This document shows positions 19,051 to 28,134 of a DNA stretch of 64,000 nucleotides, one piece after another (the first letter of the stretch is position 1; each line of letters starts with the position of its first letter). Under the pieces are notes generated by a model. It was not told the origin of the DNA. It did no database searches and saw nothing but the letters and a program-made list of their open reading frames with translations. A program made the translations under genes and the position numbers. Source of the DNA: Lysinibacillus sp. OF-1 (GTDB lineage Bacteria > Bacillota > Bacilli > Bacillales_A > Planococcaceae); NCBI RefSeq assembly GCF_028356935.1, contig NZ_CP102798.1:3844001-3908000 (forward strand). Direction: 5' to 3'.

Positions 19051-19646
19051 GTTAACAGCCCCTTAGTCGATGGTACTCCTTTAACACGTGGGTCAATTTC
19101 AACTGCCGCATCAATCGCACGTGCTAATGCTTTGAAAATCGCCTCAATAATATGATGTGTATTATGGCCATAAGGTACAATCACGTGAACATTCATGCGT
19201 GCCTCTAGCGCAAATTTCCATAAAAATTCATGCACTAATTCTGTATCAAACGTTCCCACTTTTTCCTTTAAAGTTGGCACACGATACTCTAAATGCGGAC
19301 GATTGGAGCAATCTACAACTACCTGTGCTAGTGCATCATCCATCGGCACAAATGCTGTGCCATAGCGTTTTATGCCCTTCTTATCACCAAGTGCTTCACG
19401 AACAGCCTGCCCTAAGACAATGCCAAGATCCTCTGTTGTATGGTGATCGTCGATATAGGTATCACCATTTGCTTGTATGGTCCCATTAAATAATCCATGC
19501 TTCATAAATAAATCGAGCATATGGTCCATAAATCCCACACCAGTTTGAATATTTGCTTGCCCTTCACCATCTAAATCGATTGCTACTGAAATTTGCGTTT
19601 CATTTGTTGTACGCTCTACCTTTGCATATCTCTTCTTTACTGTCAT
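19047..19646 (-). CDS. hisB: Imidazoleglycerol-phosphate dehydratase HisB
   Basis: A 199-residue monofunctional dehydratase (no phosphatase domain), as in Bacillus. The metal-binding HMLDLFMKHG, DDHHTTED and HNTHHIIEA motifs are all present. ATG 19644-19646 (MTVKKRY) was chosen because it lies 4 bases after the hisD stop with GAAGGA upstream; a start further upstream would overlap hisD by 41 bases. Confidence 0.97.
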   Translation of the reverse strand: MTVKKRYAKVERTTNETQISVAIDLDGEGQANIQTGVGFMDHMLDLFMKHGLFNGTIQANGDTYIDDHHTTEDLGIVLGQAVREALGDKKGIKRYGTAFVPMDDALAQVVVDCSNRPHLEYRVPTLKEKVGTFDTELVHEFLWKFALEARMNVHVIVPYGHNTHHIIEAIFKALARAIDAAVEIDPRVKGVPSTKGLLT

Positions 19647-19650
19647 CGCC

Positions 19651-20925
19651 CTATTCCTTCTCCCATCCGCGTGATTCCACTGCACGTGCATGCCCCTCTA
19701 AGCCTTCCATACGTGCTAGACGTGCAATTTTTGGTGCATTTTCTTGCCATGTTTTTTCACTGTAATAAACAATGCTTGATTTCTTTACAAAATCATCTAC
19801 GTTTAAGCCACTTGCAAAACGAGCCGTGCTATTCGTTGGTAATACATGATTGGTTCCTGCAAAGTAATCTCCCACAGGCTCCGAGCTATACCGACCTATA
19901 AAAATACCGCCAGCATGTCTTATCTGTTCAACAATCGTTTCAGCATTTTCTGTCACAATTTCTAAATGCTCAGGCGCTAATGAATTAATGGCTTCCACCG
20001 CATGTGACATCGTTTCAGCTACATAAATGACCCCGAAGGTTTCTATGGAGGCACGAGCTACTGCCTGACGTGGCAATTCCAGCAATTGCTTCTCTACTTC
20101 CTCAGCTACCCTTTGAGCTAATGGCTCTGAGGTAGTGACAAGGATGGCACAAGCCAATGCATCATGCTCTGCCTGTGATAACAGATCTGCAGCTATTTCA
20201 TCAGGATATGCTGTATCATCTGCCAAAACCGCAATTTCACTTGGCCCCGCGATCATATCAATTGCTACTTCTCCAAATACCTCACGTTTGGCGAGAGCCA
20301 CAAAAATATTCCCTGGACCTGTAATTTTATCAACTGGAGCAATTGTTTCTGTACCATATGCAAGTGCAGCAATCGCTTGTGCACCACCAATTTTATAAAT
20401 TTCATCCACCCCTAAAAGATGAGCTGCCACAAGGACACCTGCTGGCAGTTTCCCATTCTGACCTGCCGGAGAAGTAATGACGATACGCTTCACACCTGCA
20501 ACCTGAGCTGGAATCACATTCATTAATACAGATGAAGGATATGCTGCTGTACCACCTGGAACATACAATCCTACTGCGTCTAGTGCTGTTACGCGTTGAC
20601 CTAGCCAAGAACCTTGTCCTAGCTCTAAGCGATAGCCTGAACGTATTTGTTGCTCGTGATACAGACGAATATTTTCGGCTGCTTCCGCTAAATCCTTATG
20701 AAGTTGCTGGTCTAGCGTATTTACTGCTTCCTCGATTTCTGCCCCTGTAACACGTAAGCTCTCAGGGGCATAGCCGTCCCATTTTTCAGTATAAGTACGG
20801 AGCGCTATATCTCCTTGTGTCCTAACATCTGCTAGCACTTGTCGCACAACTTTTAATTGTTCCTCATTTCCCCCTTCAAGTGGTCTTTTTAAGGAAATGC
20901 CTTTTTCAAGCTTTGTTATTTTCAT
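19651..20925 (-). CDS. hisD: Histidinol dehydrogenase HisD
   Basis: A 424-residue zinc enzyme that oxidises histidinol to histidine in two NAD-dependent steps. YVPGGTAAYPSSVLMN, the signature IAGPSEIAVLAD, and zinc ligands in SQAEHDALA and the C-terminal GLEGHARAVE are present. Length is typical. ATG at 20923-20925. It is 32 bases downstream of hisG and 4 bases upstream of hisB. Confidence 0.97.
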   Translation of the reverse strand: MKITKLEKGISLKRPLEGGNEEQLKVVRQVLADVRTQGDIALRTYTEKWDGYAPESLRVTGAEIEEAVNTLDQQLHKDLAEAAENIRLYHEQQIRSGYRLELGQGSWLGQRVTALDAVGLYVPGGTAAYPSSVLMNVIPAQVAGVKRIVITSPAGQNGKLPAGVLVAAHLLGVDEIYKIGGAQAIAALAYGTETIAPVDKITGPGNIFVALAKREVFGEVAIDMIAGPSEIAVLADDTAYPDEIAADLLSQAEHDALACAILVTTSEPLAQRVAEEVEKQLLELPRQAVARASIETFGVIYVAETMSHAVEAINSLAPEHLEIVTENAETIVEQIRHAGGIFIGRYSSEPVGDYFAGTNHVLPTNSTARFASGLNVDDFVKKSSIVYYSEKTWQENAPKIARLARMEGLEGHARAVESRGWEKE

Positions 20926-20957
20926 AGGATTAATCCCCTTTAGTCCTTCATATGTAG

Positions 20958-21602
20958 CTAAATATGATTCCTTTTTTGCTCATTCACACATTTTTTTAAT
21001 CGCTTCACAAGATCAATAATACGCTCACCCTTCATACGATAACTTACGGGATTTGCAATTAATCGTGATGAAACAGCTGTAATAAACTCATATTCTACTA
21101 AGCCATTTTCTTTTAAGGTACGCCCTGTTGAAACGATATCGACAATACGATCAGCTAAACCAATCATTGGTGCTAATTCAATAGAACCGTTCAGCTCGAT
21201 GATTTCAACCTGCTCTCCAATGCCCTTGTAGTACTTCATTGCGATATTCGGATATTTCGTAGCGATTCGAGGCGCAATTTCATTCATTGGTGTGTTCGGT
21301 AATCCCGCAGATGCGATATAGCAATGACTAATTTTTAAATCTAATAACTCATGCACTTCACGCTGTTGTTCTAACAAAACATCCTTCCCAGCAATGCCAA
21401 TATCAGCAACACCATGTTCAACATAGACAGGGACATCCATTGGCTTGGATAAAATAAAGCGAATTTTTTCCTCTGGTATCTCAATCATTAATTTACGTGA
21501 CATTTCTACCTCTTCTGGTAAATTAAAACCTGCCTCTAACAGCATTTGATATGCCTCTTCAAAGATCCGTCCCTTTGGCATTGCAATTGTTAATTCATTC
21601 AC
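20958..21602 (-). CDS. hisG: ATP phosphoribosyltransferase catalytic subunit HisG (short form)
   Basis: A 214-residue short-form HisG that starts histidine synthesis and needs HisZ as regulatory partner. The N-terminus is [14 protein letters not shown]; the PRPP-binding loop is in [20 protein letters not shown] (about 153-172). It lacks the C-terminal regulatory domain of long forms, consistent with hisZ next door. The start is GTG at 21600-21602, overlapping the hisZ stop by 8 bases. Confidence 0.97.
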   Translation of the reverse strand: MNELTIAMPKGRIFEEAYQMLLEAGFNLPEEVEMSRKLMIEIPEEKIRFILSKPMDVPVYVEHGVADIGIAGKDVLLEQQREVHELLDLKISHCYIASAGLPNTPMNEIAPRIATKYPNIAMKYYKGIGEQVEIIELNGSIELAPMIGLADRIVDIVSTGRTLKENGLVEYEFITAVSSRLIANPVSYRMKGERIIDLVKRLKKCVNEQKRNHI

Positions 21603-22767
21603 CGCCTACTTCCCCCTGTCCAACAACCACCACTTCTGTAAAGTATGCTAAAAAGGCTGCCTCATCAACTAGGCTACTACGCAACTGTAAAGTAGCTAAT
21701 TTTCCTGCTGCCCGTAATGTTTTCACCTTTAGTAATGCTGCCTCGAATTGTTCTTCTTCAAAAAGCACAACTGTTGCTTCCTGTCGTTTCTCTGACTGGC
21801 CATTGAACGTTTCTAATAAACGATCAACTCGAATACTAAAACCTGTTGCACCAACTTTTGAGCCAAATACTTCTAATAAACCATCATAGCGTCCACCATT
21901 TCCTAACGGAAAGCCACTTCCTACCGCAAAAACTTCAAAAAGCATGCCAGTGTAATAACTCATATGACTCGAAAGGGTGAAATCAAAAGCTATATACTCA
22001 GCTAAGTCAGCCAATTCCAGCAGTTGAGCAAGTTGTTGCATGTATTCTAATGCATCATTTTTACGCACATATTTTTCAATATCCCGGATATCTTTAACAT
22101 TCATTGCCTCCCCAATAAATTGTAGGAGGGCATCAGATTTAGCTTTGGGTAGATCAAATGATTCTACTGCTTCTTCAAATCCTACATAATTTCGTTGAAC
22201 CAACAATGTTCGAAGTGTTGCTTGCTGTTCAATACTCTCTGTGTAATCTTGTAAAATGCAATTTAGTATACCCGCATGACCAATCGTGACTTTAAACTCT
22301 TCTAATTTAAAATGTTTTAATAGCTCCATTGCTGTCACAATAACTTCTGCATCGGCAAATACAGATTGATCCCCTATTAACTCAATCCCCATTTGATCGA
22401 ACTCCGCTGGTCTTCCACCTTCCGTTTCTTGAGCTCGAAAAACACTTGCGAAATAAGCAAGACGTAAAGGAATCATTTCTTTTAATAATTTCGATGTAGC
22501 TATTCGAGCAATCGGTGTTGTCATATCAGGTCGTAATACTAATGTATTTCCTTGGCTATCCACTAGCTTAAATAAATGAGCATCAGCAATAGCTGAAGCT
22601 TTCCCCACTGTATCGAAATACTCTACAGCGGGTGTTTTAATGAACTCATAACCCCTTTTATATAAAAAGTCTCTGCCAGCATGCCTAACGGCTTCAACCT
22701 TCTCATAGATTTGCGGAAATGTATCGCGCATTCCAAGTGGTTTTTCAAACATTTTTATCGACGACAT
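21595..22767 (-). CDS. hisZ: ATP phosphoribosyltransferase regulatory subunit HisZ
   Basis: A 390-residue histidyl-tRNA-synthetase-like protein without aminoacylation function, which binds histidine and controls HisG. The class II core is visible ([31 protein letters not shown]), but there is no anticodon-binding domain of the usual kind. First gene of hisZ-G-D-B-H-F-IE. ATG with AAGGAAG upstream. I see no T-box leader upstream: the conserved AGGGTGG-type element is missing. Confidence 0.95.
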   Translation of the reverse strand: MSSIKMFEKPLGMRDTFPQIYEKVEAVRHAGRDFLYKRGYEFIKTPAVEYFDTVGKASAIADAHLFKLVDSQGNTLVLRPDMTTPIARIATSKLLKEMIPLRLAYFASVFRAQETEGGRPAEFDQMGIELIGDQSVFADAEVIVTAMELLKHFKLEEFKVTIGHAGILNCILQDYTESIEQQATLRTLLVQRNYVGFEEAVESFDLPKAKSDALLQFIGEAMNVKDIRDIEKYVRKNDALEYMQQLAQLLELADLAEYIAFDFTLSSHMSYYTGMLFEVFAVGSGFPLGNGGRYDGLLEVFGSKVGATGFSIRVDRLLETFNGQSEKRQEATVVLFEEEQFEAALLKVKTLRAAGKLATLQLRSSLVDEAAFLAYFTEVVVVGQGEVGGE

Positions 22768-22806
22768 ATGAACACTTCCTTACATTTCACTTTAATTCAC
22801 TAGAGT

Positions 22807-22838
22807 GTTAGAGAATTAGATTATGAAAGAATTCTAAC
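22807..22838 (-). other. Inverted repeat in the hisZ leader
   Basis: GTTAGAGAATT and AATTCTAAC pair with one bulged base across a 12-base AT-rich loop, about 30-60 bases upstream of the hisZ start. It could be a repressor site or an mRNA hairpin. No known regulator matches by eye. Confidence 0.35.
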
Positions 22839-22983
22839 TTATTTCTTTTAAGCAGTCAACTTTTCTTCTTTAATTAACGAAATCTTTAAATACTTATTAT
22901 TCTGTTAATTATACCTATTACTTAGTGAACAACGGTATAAAAACAAGACATCATTTCTCTTAAATTTTGACAAAATGTTTTAC

Positions 22984-23191
22984 TGAGAATGAGAATATGT
23001 CTAAAATGTGACATGATGATTATAAATCAACTAAAGTATTCACTAAAAAATTGAGAATGATTCTCTCTTATACAATTGTTGGAAAAAATTAAGTTTTATC
23101 AACAACCTATTCTCAATACAGTCACGCATATATTATATAGATATAATATTATTGAATGAAATATTAAAAATGATTCTCAATCTCATTATCA
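22984..23191. promoter_or_regulatory. Cluster of Fur-box-like sites between hisZ and the small cysteine protein
   Basis: This very AT-rich 560-base gap (22768-23329) holds several GAGAAT/ATTCTC elements: TGAGAATGAGAATATG (22984-22999); TGAGAAT-G-ATTCTCT (23052-23066, the Fur 7-1-7 layout with 1 base off a perfect palindrome); an ATTCTCA half-site (23109-23115); and ATTCTCA with ATTATCA 5 bases on (23173-23191). The rest of the gap is AT-rich with no gene. Confidence 0.6.
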
Positions 23192-23249
23192 ATAAGAATA
23201 CCTTAATATCAATACTTTTATTGATTATTACTCTCATTCTATTTTTTCT

Positions 23250-23278
23250 TTTACTTTTTTAAAAGCTTAATATAGAAT
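23250..23278 (+). promoter_or_regulatory. Promoter of the small cysteine protein gene
   Basis: TTTACT (23250-23255), 17 bp, TAGAAT (23273-23278), about 45 bases before the ATG. A moderate sigma-A match. The Fur-like sites lie upstream of it. Confidence 0.5.
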
Positions 23279-23329
23279 AGCATTAATAACAAAAAGCACC
23301 ATATAAACTACACATTGGAGGGATTTATT

Positions 23330-23533
23330 ATGGCATGTCCATTCGTACAACTAAGTGAGCAAATGATCGTAAGTATTTGTAAAGGTGAGTTTTACCCTGG
23401 CGACAAAGTAACACTTCATACAACAGAAGACATAGATGGGACTGCAATTAAATCAACCTTTGTTGAATCAACTTGCTTAGGTGATCACGACAATTGTGAA
23501 TTCAAATCAGACTATGACGCAGCGCTTGCATAA
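23330..23533 (+). CDS. Small four-cysteine protein of unknown function (67 aa)
   Basis: A 67-residue acidic, probably cytosolic protein with no signal peptide or membrane helix. Cysteines are at 3, 17, 49 and 56 (MACPFV, SICKGEF, ESTCLGDHDNCEF), a spacing that could bind a metal or an iron-sulfur cluster or form disulfides. ATG 23330-23332 follows GGAGGG with 7 bases between. It has its own promoter and a strong terminator, so expression is likely. Upstream Fur-like sites suggest iron control. I do not recognise a family and assign no function. Confidence 0.75.
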   Translation: MACPFVQLSEQMIVSICKGEFYPGDKVTLHTTEDIDGTAIKSTFVESTCLGDHDNCEFKSDYDAALA

Positions 23534-23536
23534 ATA

Positions 23537-23571
23537 TTAAAAGCTACTCCAAAACCGGAGTAGCTTTTTAA
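23537..23571 (+). terminator. Terminator of the small cysteine protein gene
   Basis: TTAAAAGCTACTCC pairs perfectly with GGAGTAGCTTTTTAA across a 6-base loop, 4 bases after the stop codon. Confidence 0.9.
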
Positions 23572-23574
23572 TAT

Positions 23575-23617
23575 GAAAAAACTCACGAAGTATGTAGTCA
23601 TACAACGTGAGTTTTTA
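23575..23617 (-). terminator. Terminator of the hprK-lgt-ppaX operon
   Basis: AAAACTCACG and CGTGAGTTTT form a 10-bp stem with a T-run on the minus strand, directly after the acyltransferase stop codon. Confidence 0.8.
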
Positions 23618-24160
23618 TTATTTTTTTGGTGTACACCATTCTACAACCTCATTGCGCTTACGCTCAGCCATTTGTTCAGCCGTATAAATAATCCGCATAG
23701 GATTGCCCCCTGCCAAACACCCTGCCGGCACATCCTTATGTACAAGGGTGGCGGCTGAAACAATGGCACCGTCTCCGATTGTTACACCTGGTAGAATCGT
23801 TGAATTTGCGCCAATCATTACTTCATTTCCAATATAAACATCACCTAAGCGATATTCCTCTATTAAATACTCATGCGCTAAAATTGTCGTATTAAAACCA
23901 ATCACTGTATTTTCACCAATGAAAATACGTTCGGGAAACATGGTATCTGGCATGACCATTAAGGCTAATGAAGTTCGCTCGCCAATAGTCATGTTTAAAA
24001 ATGTACGATAAAGCCAGTTTTTCACACGTAAAAATGGTGTGAAGCGTCCAATTTGAATGACAATGAAACACTTCATCACCTTCCAAAAGGACACCGTGTC
24101 ATATATATTCCAAAGCGAATTGGCTCCTTCGACACGATAACGTTCTGTTTTACGCGCCAT
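23618..24160 (-). CDS. Hexapeptide-repeat acyltransferase (YvoF-like)
   Basis: A 180-residue left-handed beta-helix acyltransferase. Hexapeptide repeats run from about 75 to 160 (IFIGENTVIGFNT, VYIGNEVMIGANS, TILPGVTIGDGAIV), with a probable catalytic His in TTILAHEY. Such enzymes usually O- or N-acetylate sugars or related compounds; the acceptor here is unknown. It starts 6 bases after ppaX and ends the hprK-lgt-ppaX operon, the position of yvoF in B. subtilis. Confidence 0.85.
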   Translation of the reverse strand: MARKTERYRVEGANSLWNIYDTVSFWKVMKCFIVIQIGRFTPFLRVKNWLYRTFLNMTIGERTSLALMVMPDTMFPERIFIGENTVIGFNTTILAHEYLIEEYRLGDVYIGNEVMIGANSTILPGVTIGDGAIVSAATLVHKDVPAGCLAGGNPMRIIYTAEQMAERKRNEVVEWCTPKK

Positions 24161-24166
24161 CTGCCC

Positions 24167-24808
24167 TTACCCCTCTTTCACAATATCCAATAAATCTGTC
24201 ATATGCTGTAGCATATATTCTGGTTGATATTGCTGTAAGTATGCCTCACCTTTAATTGCCCAAGCAACACCTGCTGCTCTTACACCTGCACGATGCCCTG
24301 CTTCAATATCGTGCGAATTATCACCAATCATAATGGCATCTTCTTTGTCTATTCCTAAACGTTGTAAAGCAAGTAGTACTGGCTCTGGGTCAGGCTTCAC
24401 ATTTTTTACATCATCTGTGCCAATACGCACATCAAATAAATGTGTCGCACCCATAATAGAAAGCCCACGATCAATAGTCTCATTACGTTTTGTTGAAACG
24501 ATAGCCAATCGAATACCCTGTGCTTTTAATTGCTCTAGTGTTGACACAACATCAGGATATTCGCTAACTAGTTCATCATGATGCTCTATATTCCAAGCGC
24601 GATAATTTGCGATCAAAGCTTCCTCTTCATCTGGTGCAATGTCATTAAATGTCTGTTTGAGTGATGGACCAATGAATTTCAAGCAATCTTTTGGCGAATA
24701 TTGCCCGGGAAATCGCTCATTTAATACATGCATAAATGTTTGAATGATTAAATCATTCGTATTAAGTAACGTGCCATCAAAATCAAACAATAGTGCTTTA
24801 ACAGCCAT
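24167..24808 (-). CDS. ppaX: Pyrophosphatase PpaX (HAD superfamily)
   Basis: A 213-residue HAD hydrolase: motif I DFDGTLLNTND (about 9-19), motif II IVSTKR, motif III Lys about 140 with KPDPEP, and motif IV MIGDNSHDIEAG. In B. subtilis PpaX hydrolyses the pyrophosphate released when HprK dephosphorylates HPr(Ser-P), and it lies in the same operon. Context therefore supports PpaX over other phosphoglycolate-phosphatase-like enzymes. Confidence 0.9.
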   Translation of the reverse strand: MAVKALLFDFDGTLLNTNDLIIQTFMHVLNERFPGQYSPKDCLKFIGPSLKQTFNDIAPDEEEALIANYRAWNIEHHDELVSEYPDVVSTLEQLKAQGIRLAIVSTKRNETIDRGLSIMGATHLFDVRIGTDDVKNVKPDPEPVLLALQRLGIDKEDAIMIGDNSHDIEAGHRAGVRAAGVAWAIKGEAYLQQYQPEYMLQHMTDLLDIVKEG

Positions 24809-24821
24809 ATTTTACATCCCC

Positions 24822-25643
24822 TTATTTATTATCCAAGTATTTTACGGCTGGTTTTACCTTTATTCTGCGATAAATAATGGCACCTAGTCCAACTACAATA
24901 CCAATAATGGACACTACCTGTGCTGAGCGTAAATCGCCTACTAGGTAGAGACTATCTGTACGCATACCTTCGATATAGAAGCGACCAATAGAATACCAAA
25001 CTAGATAGCTAAAGAAAATTTCCCCACGATTTAAGTTTACTTTACGTAAGACTAATAAAATGATAAGCCCAATCAGGTTCCAAACGGATTCATATAAAAA
25101 TGTCGGATGTACATAAGAACCTAATTCTTCGATATACATTTGATTGATAATCCAATCTGGTAGCATTAGATTTTCTAAAAAGGCTTTTGATACTTCCCCA
25201 CCATAAGCCTCTTGGTTCATAAAGTTGCCCCATCGACCAATAATTTGTCCAATTAAAATACTAGGTGCTGCAATATCTGCTACTCGTAAAAAGCTTACAT
25301 TTTTTATACGAGTAAATATGTAAGCTGTGACAAATGCTCCAATAAGTGCACCATGGATGGCAATACCGCCATTCCAAATCTCAATGATTTTACCTGGATT
25401 TTCACTATAGTAATCCCATCGCATGGTCACATAGTAAATACGTGCACAGATGATGGATATAGGAACTGCCCATAACAATAAATCTGCCAGGAAGTCTTCA
25501 GGCAATCCTCGCTTAACGGCCTCTCTCTGCCCGACAATATATGCTAAAATGATTCCCGACACAATTAACAATCCATACCAACGAACCGGAATAGGCCCTA
25601 AATGAAAGGCAATCGGGTCAATCTGTAATAGTAGTAAATCCAT
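24822..25643 (-). CDS. lgt: Prolipoprotein diacylglyceryl transferase Lgt
   Basis: A 273-residue membrane enzyme that moves diacylglycerol from phosphatidylglycerol to the lipobox cysteine of prolipoproteins. About seven membrane helices are seen. The Lgt signature [14 protein letters not shown] (about 136-149) and the HGAL motif (about 104) are intact. Candidate substrates encoded in this window are the ABC binding protein, CccB, PrsA and two lipoproteins of the TCS operon. It lies between hprK and ppaX as in B. subtilis. Confidence 0.97.
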   Translation of the reverse strand: MDLLLLQIDPIAFHLGPIPVRWYGLLIVSGIILAYIVGQREAVKRGLPEDFLADLLLWAVPISIICARIYYVTMRWDYYSENPGKIIEIWNGGIAIHGALIGAFVTAYIFTRIKNVSFLRVADIAAPSILIGQIIGRWGNFMNQEAYGGEVSKAFLENLMLPDWIINQMYIEELGSYVHPTFLYESVWNLIGLIILLVLRKVNLNRGEIFFSYLVWYSIGRFYIEGMRTDSLYLVGDLRSAQVVSIIGIVVGLGAIIYRRIKVKPAVKYLDNK

Positions 25644-25691
25644 CTTCTGCTCCTCTCAATATGTCATTCACATAATTTAGTTCACAACTGT

Positions 25692-26627
25692 TTAATCATC
25701 TAACTCATCATTAGATGAAATTACTTCATCTAAACGTCTTGAAAACTCCTCTGCTGCGTTTACGCCCATTCTCTTTAAGCGGTAATTCATCGCAGCCACT
25801 TCAATAATAACGGAAACATTCCGTCCTGGTCTTACAGGAATCGTTAGTTTGGTTAGTTCCGTATCAATTATTTTCATTTTCTCTTCTTCTAAGCCTAATC
25901 GATCATAAACTTTTTGCGGGTCCCAAATTTCCAGCTCAATAATGAGTGTAATCCGTTTATACGGACGCACTGCACTTGCACCAAATAGCGTCATAATGTC
26001 AATAATGCCGATTCCGCGTATTTCCAATAAATGCTCTAGTAAAGGTGGGGGACTACCAATTAAAAGGTTTTCTGATTCTTGACGAATTTCTACACAATCG
26101 TCCGCTACTAAACGATGACCCTTTTTAACAAGCTCAAGTGCTGTTTCACTCTTCCCAACGCCACTTTTACCAATAATAAGCACACCAATTCCATACACAT
26201 CGACAAGCACGCCATGCGCTGCTGTCATTGGTGCTAAGCGTCCCTCTAAATAGTTTGTTAATCTACTCGAAAATTTGGTTGTCGTCATATGTGTTTTAAA
26301 GACAGGAACATGCTTTTCGTTGGAAGCCTGAATCAGCTCCTCGGGGACTTCTAAATCTCGAGAAATAATAATAGCAGGTGTATCTTGCGAACAAAGTAAA
26401 CGCATACGCTCAAGCTTGACATCTGCTGGCAGCATTTCGAAAAAAGACAGTTCCGTTTTGCCAAGCAATTGGACGCGATTTGCCGGATAATGTGTAAAGT
26501 ATCCTGCCATTTCAAGTCCTGGTCTTGAAATATCACTAGTGACGATCGTTCTTCCAATTCCTTCCTCGCCAGCTAATAACTCTAACTTAAATTTCTCCAT
26601 AACATCTCTTGTTAATACTACGACCAA
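25692..26627 (-). CDS. hprK: HPr kinase/phosphorylase HprK
   Basis: A 311-residue bifunctional enzyme that phosphorylates HPr and Crh on Ser46 and removes the phosphate again. Walker A is GKSGVGKS (153-160), and the HPrK signature [11 protein letters not shown] follows at about 200. The start TTG at 26625-26627 gives the usual [13 protein letters not shown]-terminus and has GGAGG 8 nt upstream; an earlier TTG would overlap that site. First gene of hprK-lgt-ppaX-acyltransferase. Together with crh it sets carbon catabolite control through CcpA. Confidence 0.96.
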   Translation of the reverse strand: MVVVLTRDVMEKFKLELLAGEEGIGRTIVTSDISRPGLEMAGYFTHYPANRVQLLGKTELSFFEMLPADVKLERMRLLCSQDTPAIIISRDLEVPEELIQASNEKHVPVFKTHMTTTKFSSRLTNYLEGRLAPMTAAHGVLVDVYGIGVLIIGKSGVGKSETALELVKKGHRLVADDCVEIRQESENLLIGSPPPLLEHLLEIRGIGIIDIMTLFGASAVRPYKRITLIIELEIWDPQKVYDRLGLEEEKMKIIDTELTKLTIPVRPGRNVSVIIEVAAMNYRLKRMGVNAAEEFSRRLDEVISSNDELDD

Positions 26628-26724
26628 TGAAAAAGCCTCCAATCAATGGATAAGGTTCTTCTTATTTTAGCATGTCTATGTCTAAAAGGAATGTATTTAC
26701 TCTCAACACAGCGTTTACCTCCAT

Positions 26725-26758
26725 AAAAAAACTAGCGGCTCTCCAGCCCGCTAGTTTT
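26725..26758 (-). terminator. cccB terminator
   Basis: ACTAGCGG and CCGCTAGT form a stem flanked by A- and T-runs, 7 bases beyond the cytochrome stop. Confidence 0.85.
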
Positions 26759-26765
26759 ATAAATA

Positions 26766-27083
26766 CTATTTTTGAGTTGCCAACCATTTGGCTACTGCCT
26801 CAGCATCTGCCCCTTTTACAACCCCTGGAGGCATACCGTTTTTACCGTTATTGATAATATCTAAAATTTCTGATTCAGATAAACGAGCACCTACGTCATT
26901 TAATGCTGGACCACTTGCACCTTGTAACTCACCACCATGGCAAGAAACACAAGATTTCATGGCAATCGCTTCACCATCTGGCTCTGTAGCACCTTCATTA
27001 TTACTTGCAGTTTTATCTCCGCCACCACATGCAGCTAAGAAGATTGCTGATCCGAACACTAATGTTAACATTGCTTTTTTCAT
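26766..27083 (-). CDS. cccB: Cytochrome c-551-type lipoprotein (CccB-like)
   Basis: A 105-residue small membrane-anchored cytochrome c. The N-terminal signal peptide ends in a lipobox (IFLAAC, Cys about 19), followed by a Gly/Ser/Asn linker. Heme is bound at CVSCH (about 50-54), and the axial Met is probably in the KNGMPPG segment (about 85). It would pass electrons to the terminal oxidase at the outer membrane face. It lies next to a YitT protein, as cccB does in B. subtilis (yvjA). Confidence 0.92.
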   Translation of the reverse strand: MKKAMLTLVFGSAIFLAACGGGDKTASNNEGATEPDGEAIAMKSCVSCHGGELQGASGPALNDVGARLSESEILDIINNGKNGMPPGVVKGADAEAVAKWLATQK

Positions 27084-27131
27084 TAGTACCCCTCCTCATA
27101 ATAAATACCTTACGCCGCCATTATACCAAAA

Positions 27132-27974
27132 TTATGCACGTTTGAAACCTTCTCCTAATACCTCATAAGCATCAGAAACGATGACAAACGCTGATGGGTC
27201 AACGCTTTTAATGAGTTGTTTCAGCTTTGTGAATTCTGTTTGATAAACAACAACCATGAGAACTGGTCGTGCTTCTCCTGTATAGCCACCGATTGCTGGT
27301 AACTTAGTTATACCACGATTGATTTCAGCATAAATGGCTTCTCTTACCTCATCTTGTTTCAATGTAATAATATAGACCATTTTAGATTGGCTAAAACCTA
27401 ACTGAATGATATCAATCGTTTTTGTTGTAACATAAAGTCCAATCAGAGCATACAAACCTTTTTCTAAATCAAAAACAACTGCTGCACTAATTGCGATGAT
27501 TCCATCAATTAACAGTACACTTGTTCCAAGCGACAACCCAGTAAACTTCGTTATGATTTGCGCTAGTAAATCAGTGCCACCAGTTGAAGCATTCCCTTTA
27601 AAGACCAGTCCTATTCCTAAGCCAACAACAATTCCACCAAAAAGAGCTCCCAGTAAAGCATTATCAGTCCAAGGCTCCCAGCTATTTGTTAACAAGACAA
27701 TAAAAGGTAACGTAATGGTACCGATAAATGATTTAATCCCAAATTTTTTGCCTAGCAATAATACACCAGCGATAAATAATGGTACATTAAATGCATATTG
27801 AACAATTCCCGGATTCCATCCAAACAAACCATGCAAAATCGTACTAATGCCACTTACCCCACCTGAAGCGACTTGATTTGGTAATAAAAAAACATTAAAA
27901 CCAATAGCAATTACTGCCGCTCCAACAATCACATACACATACTCCACAATGTTATCTCTCACATCATGTCTCAT
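27132..27974 (-). CDS. YitT family membrane protein (YvjA-like)
   Basis: A 280-residue protein with an N-terminal five- to six-helix membrane domain (DUF161, about 1-175; NVFLLPNQVASGGVSGIS and GNASTGGTDLLA are typical) and a C-terminal cytosolic DUF2179 domain (about 215-275). Family members may be transporters or sensors; the function is not established. ATG overlies GGGCGTGGGGAA. It stands upstream of cccB with a 48-base gap. Confidence 0.88.
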   Translation of the reverse strand: MRHDVRDNIVEYVYVIVGAAVIAIGFNVFLLPNQVASGGVSGISTILHGLFGWNPGIVQYAFNVPLFIAGVLLLGKKFGIKSFIGTITLPFIVLLTNSWEPWTDNALLGALFGGIVVGLGIGLVFKGNASTGGTDLLAQIITKFTGLSLGTSVLLIDGIIAISAAVVFDLEKGLYALIGLYVTTKTIDIIQLGFSQSKMVYIITLKQDEVREAIYAEINRGITKLPAIGGYTGEARPVLMVVVYQTEFTKLKQLIKSVDPSAFVIVSDAYEVLGEGFKRA

Positions 27975-28090
27975 TTCCCCACGCCCACTTCAACTATCAG
28001 AATTTTTTAAAGACGAGATGATTATAGCAAATACTCTTCATATTGAGAACTTCATCTTGATGAAGGGAACATGCCATTGTGGAAATATAA

Positions 28091-28127
28091 AAAAAGCTAT
28101 CTTAAATGAAACGTTAAGATAGCTTTT
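28091..28127 (-). terminator. Terminator of the EAL/HDOD gene
   Basis: AAAAGCTATCTTAA and TTAAGATAGCTTTT form a 14-bp perfect stem with an 8-base loop, 8 bases beyond the stop. Confidence 0.9.
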
Positions 28128-28134
28128 GCACAGT

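Noticed and set aside
22768..23000. T-box riboswitch upstream of hisZ
   Set aside because: The AGGGTGG-type T-box sequence and a terminator/antiterminator pair are absent on the minus strand.
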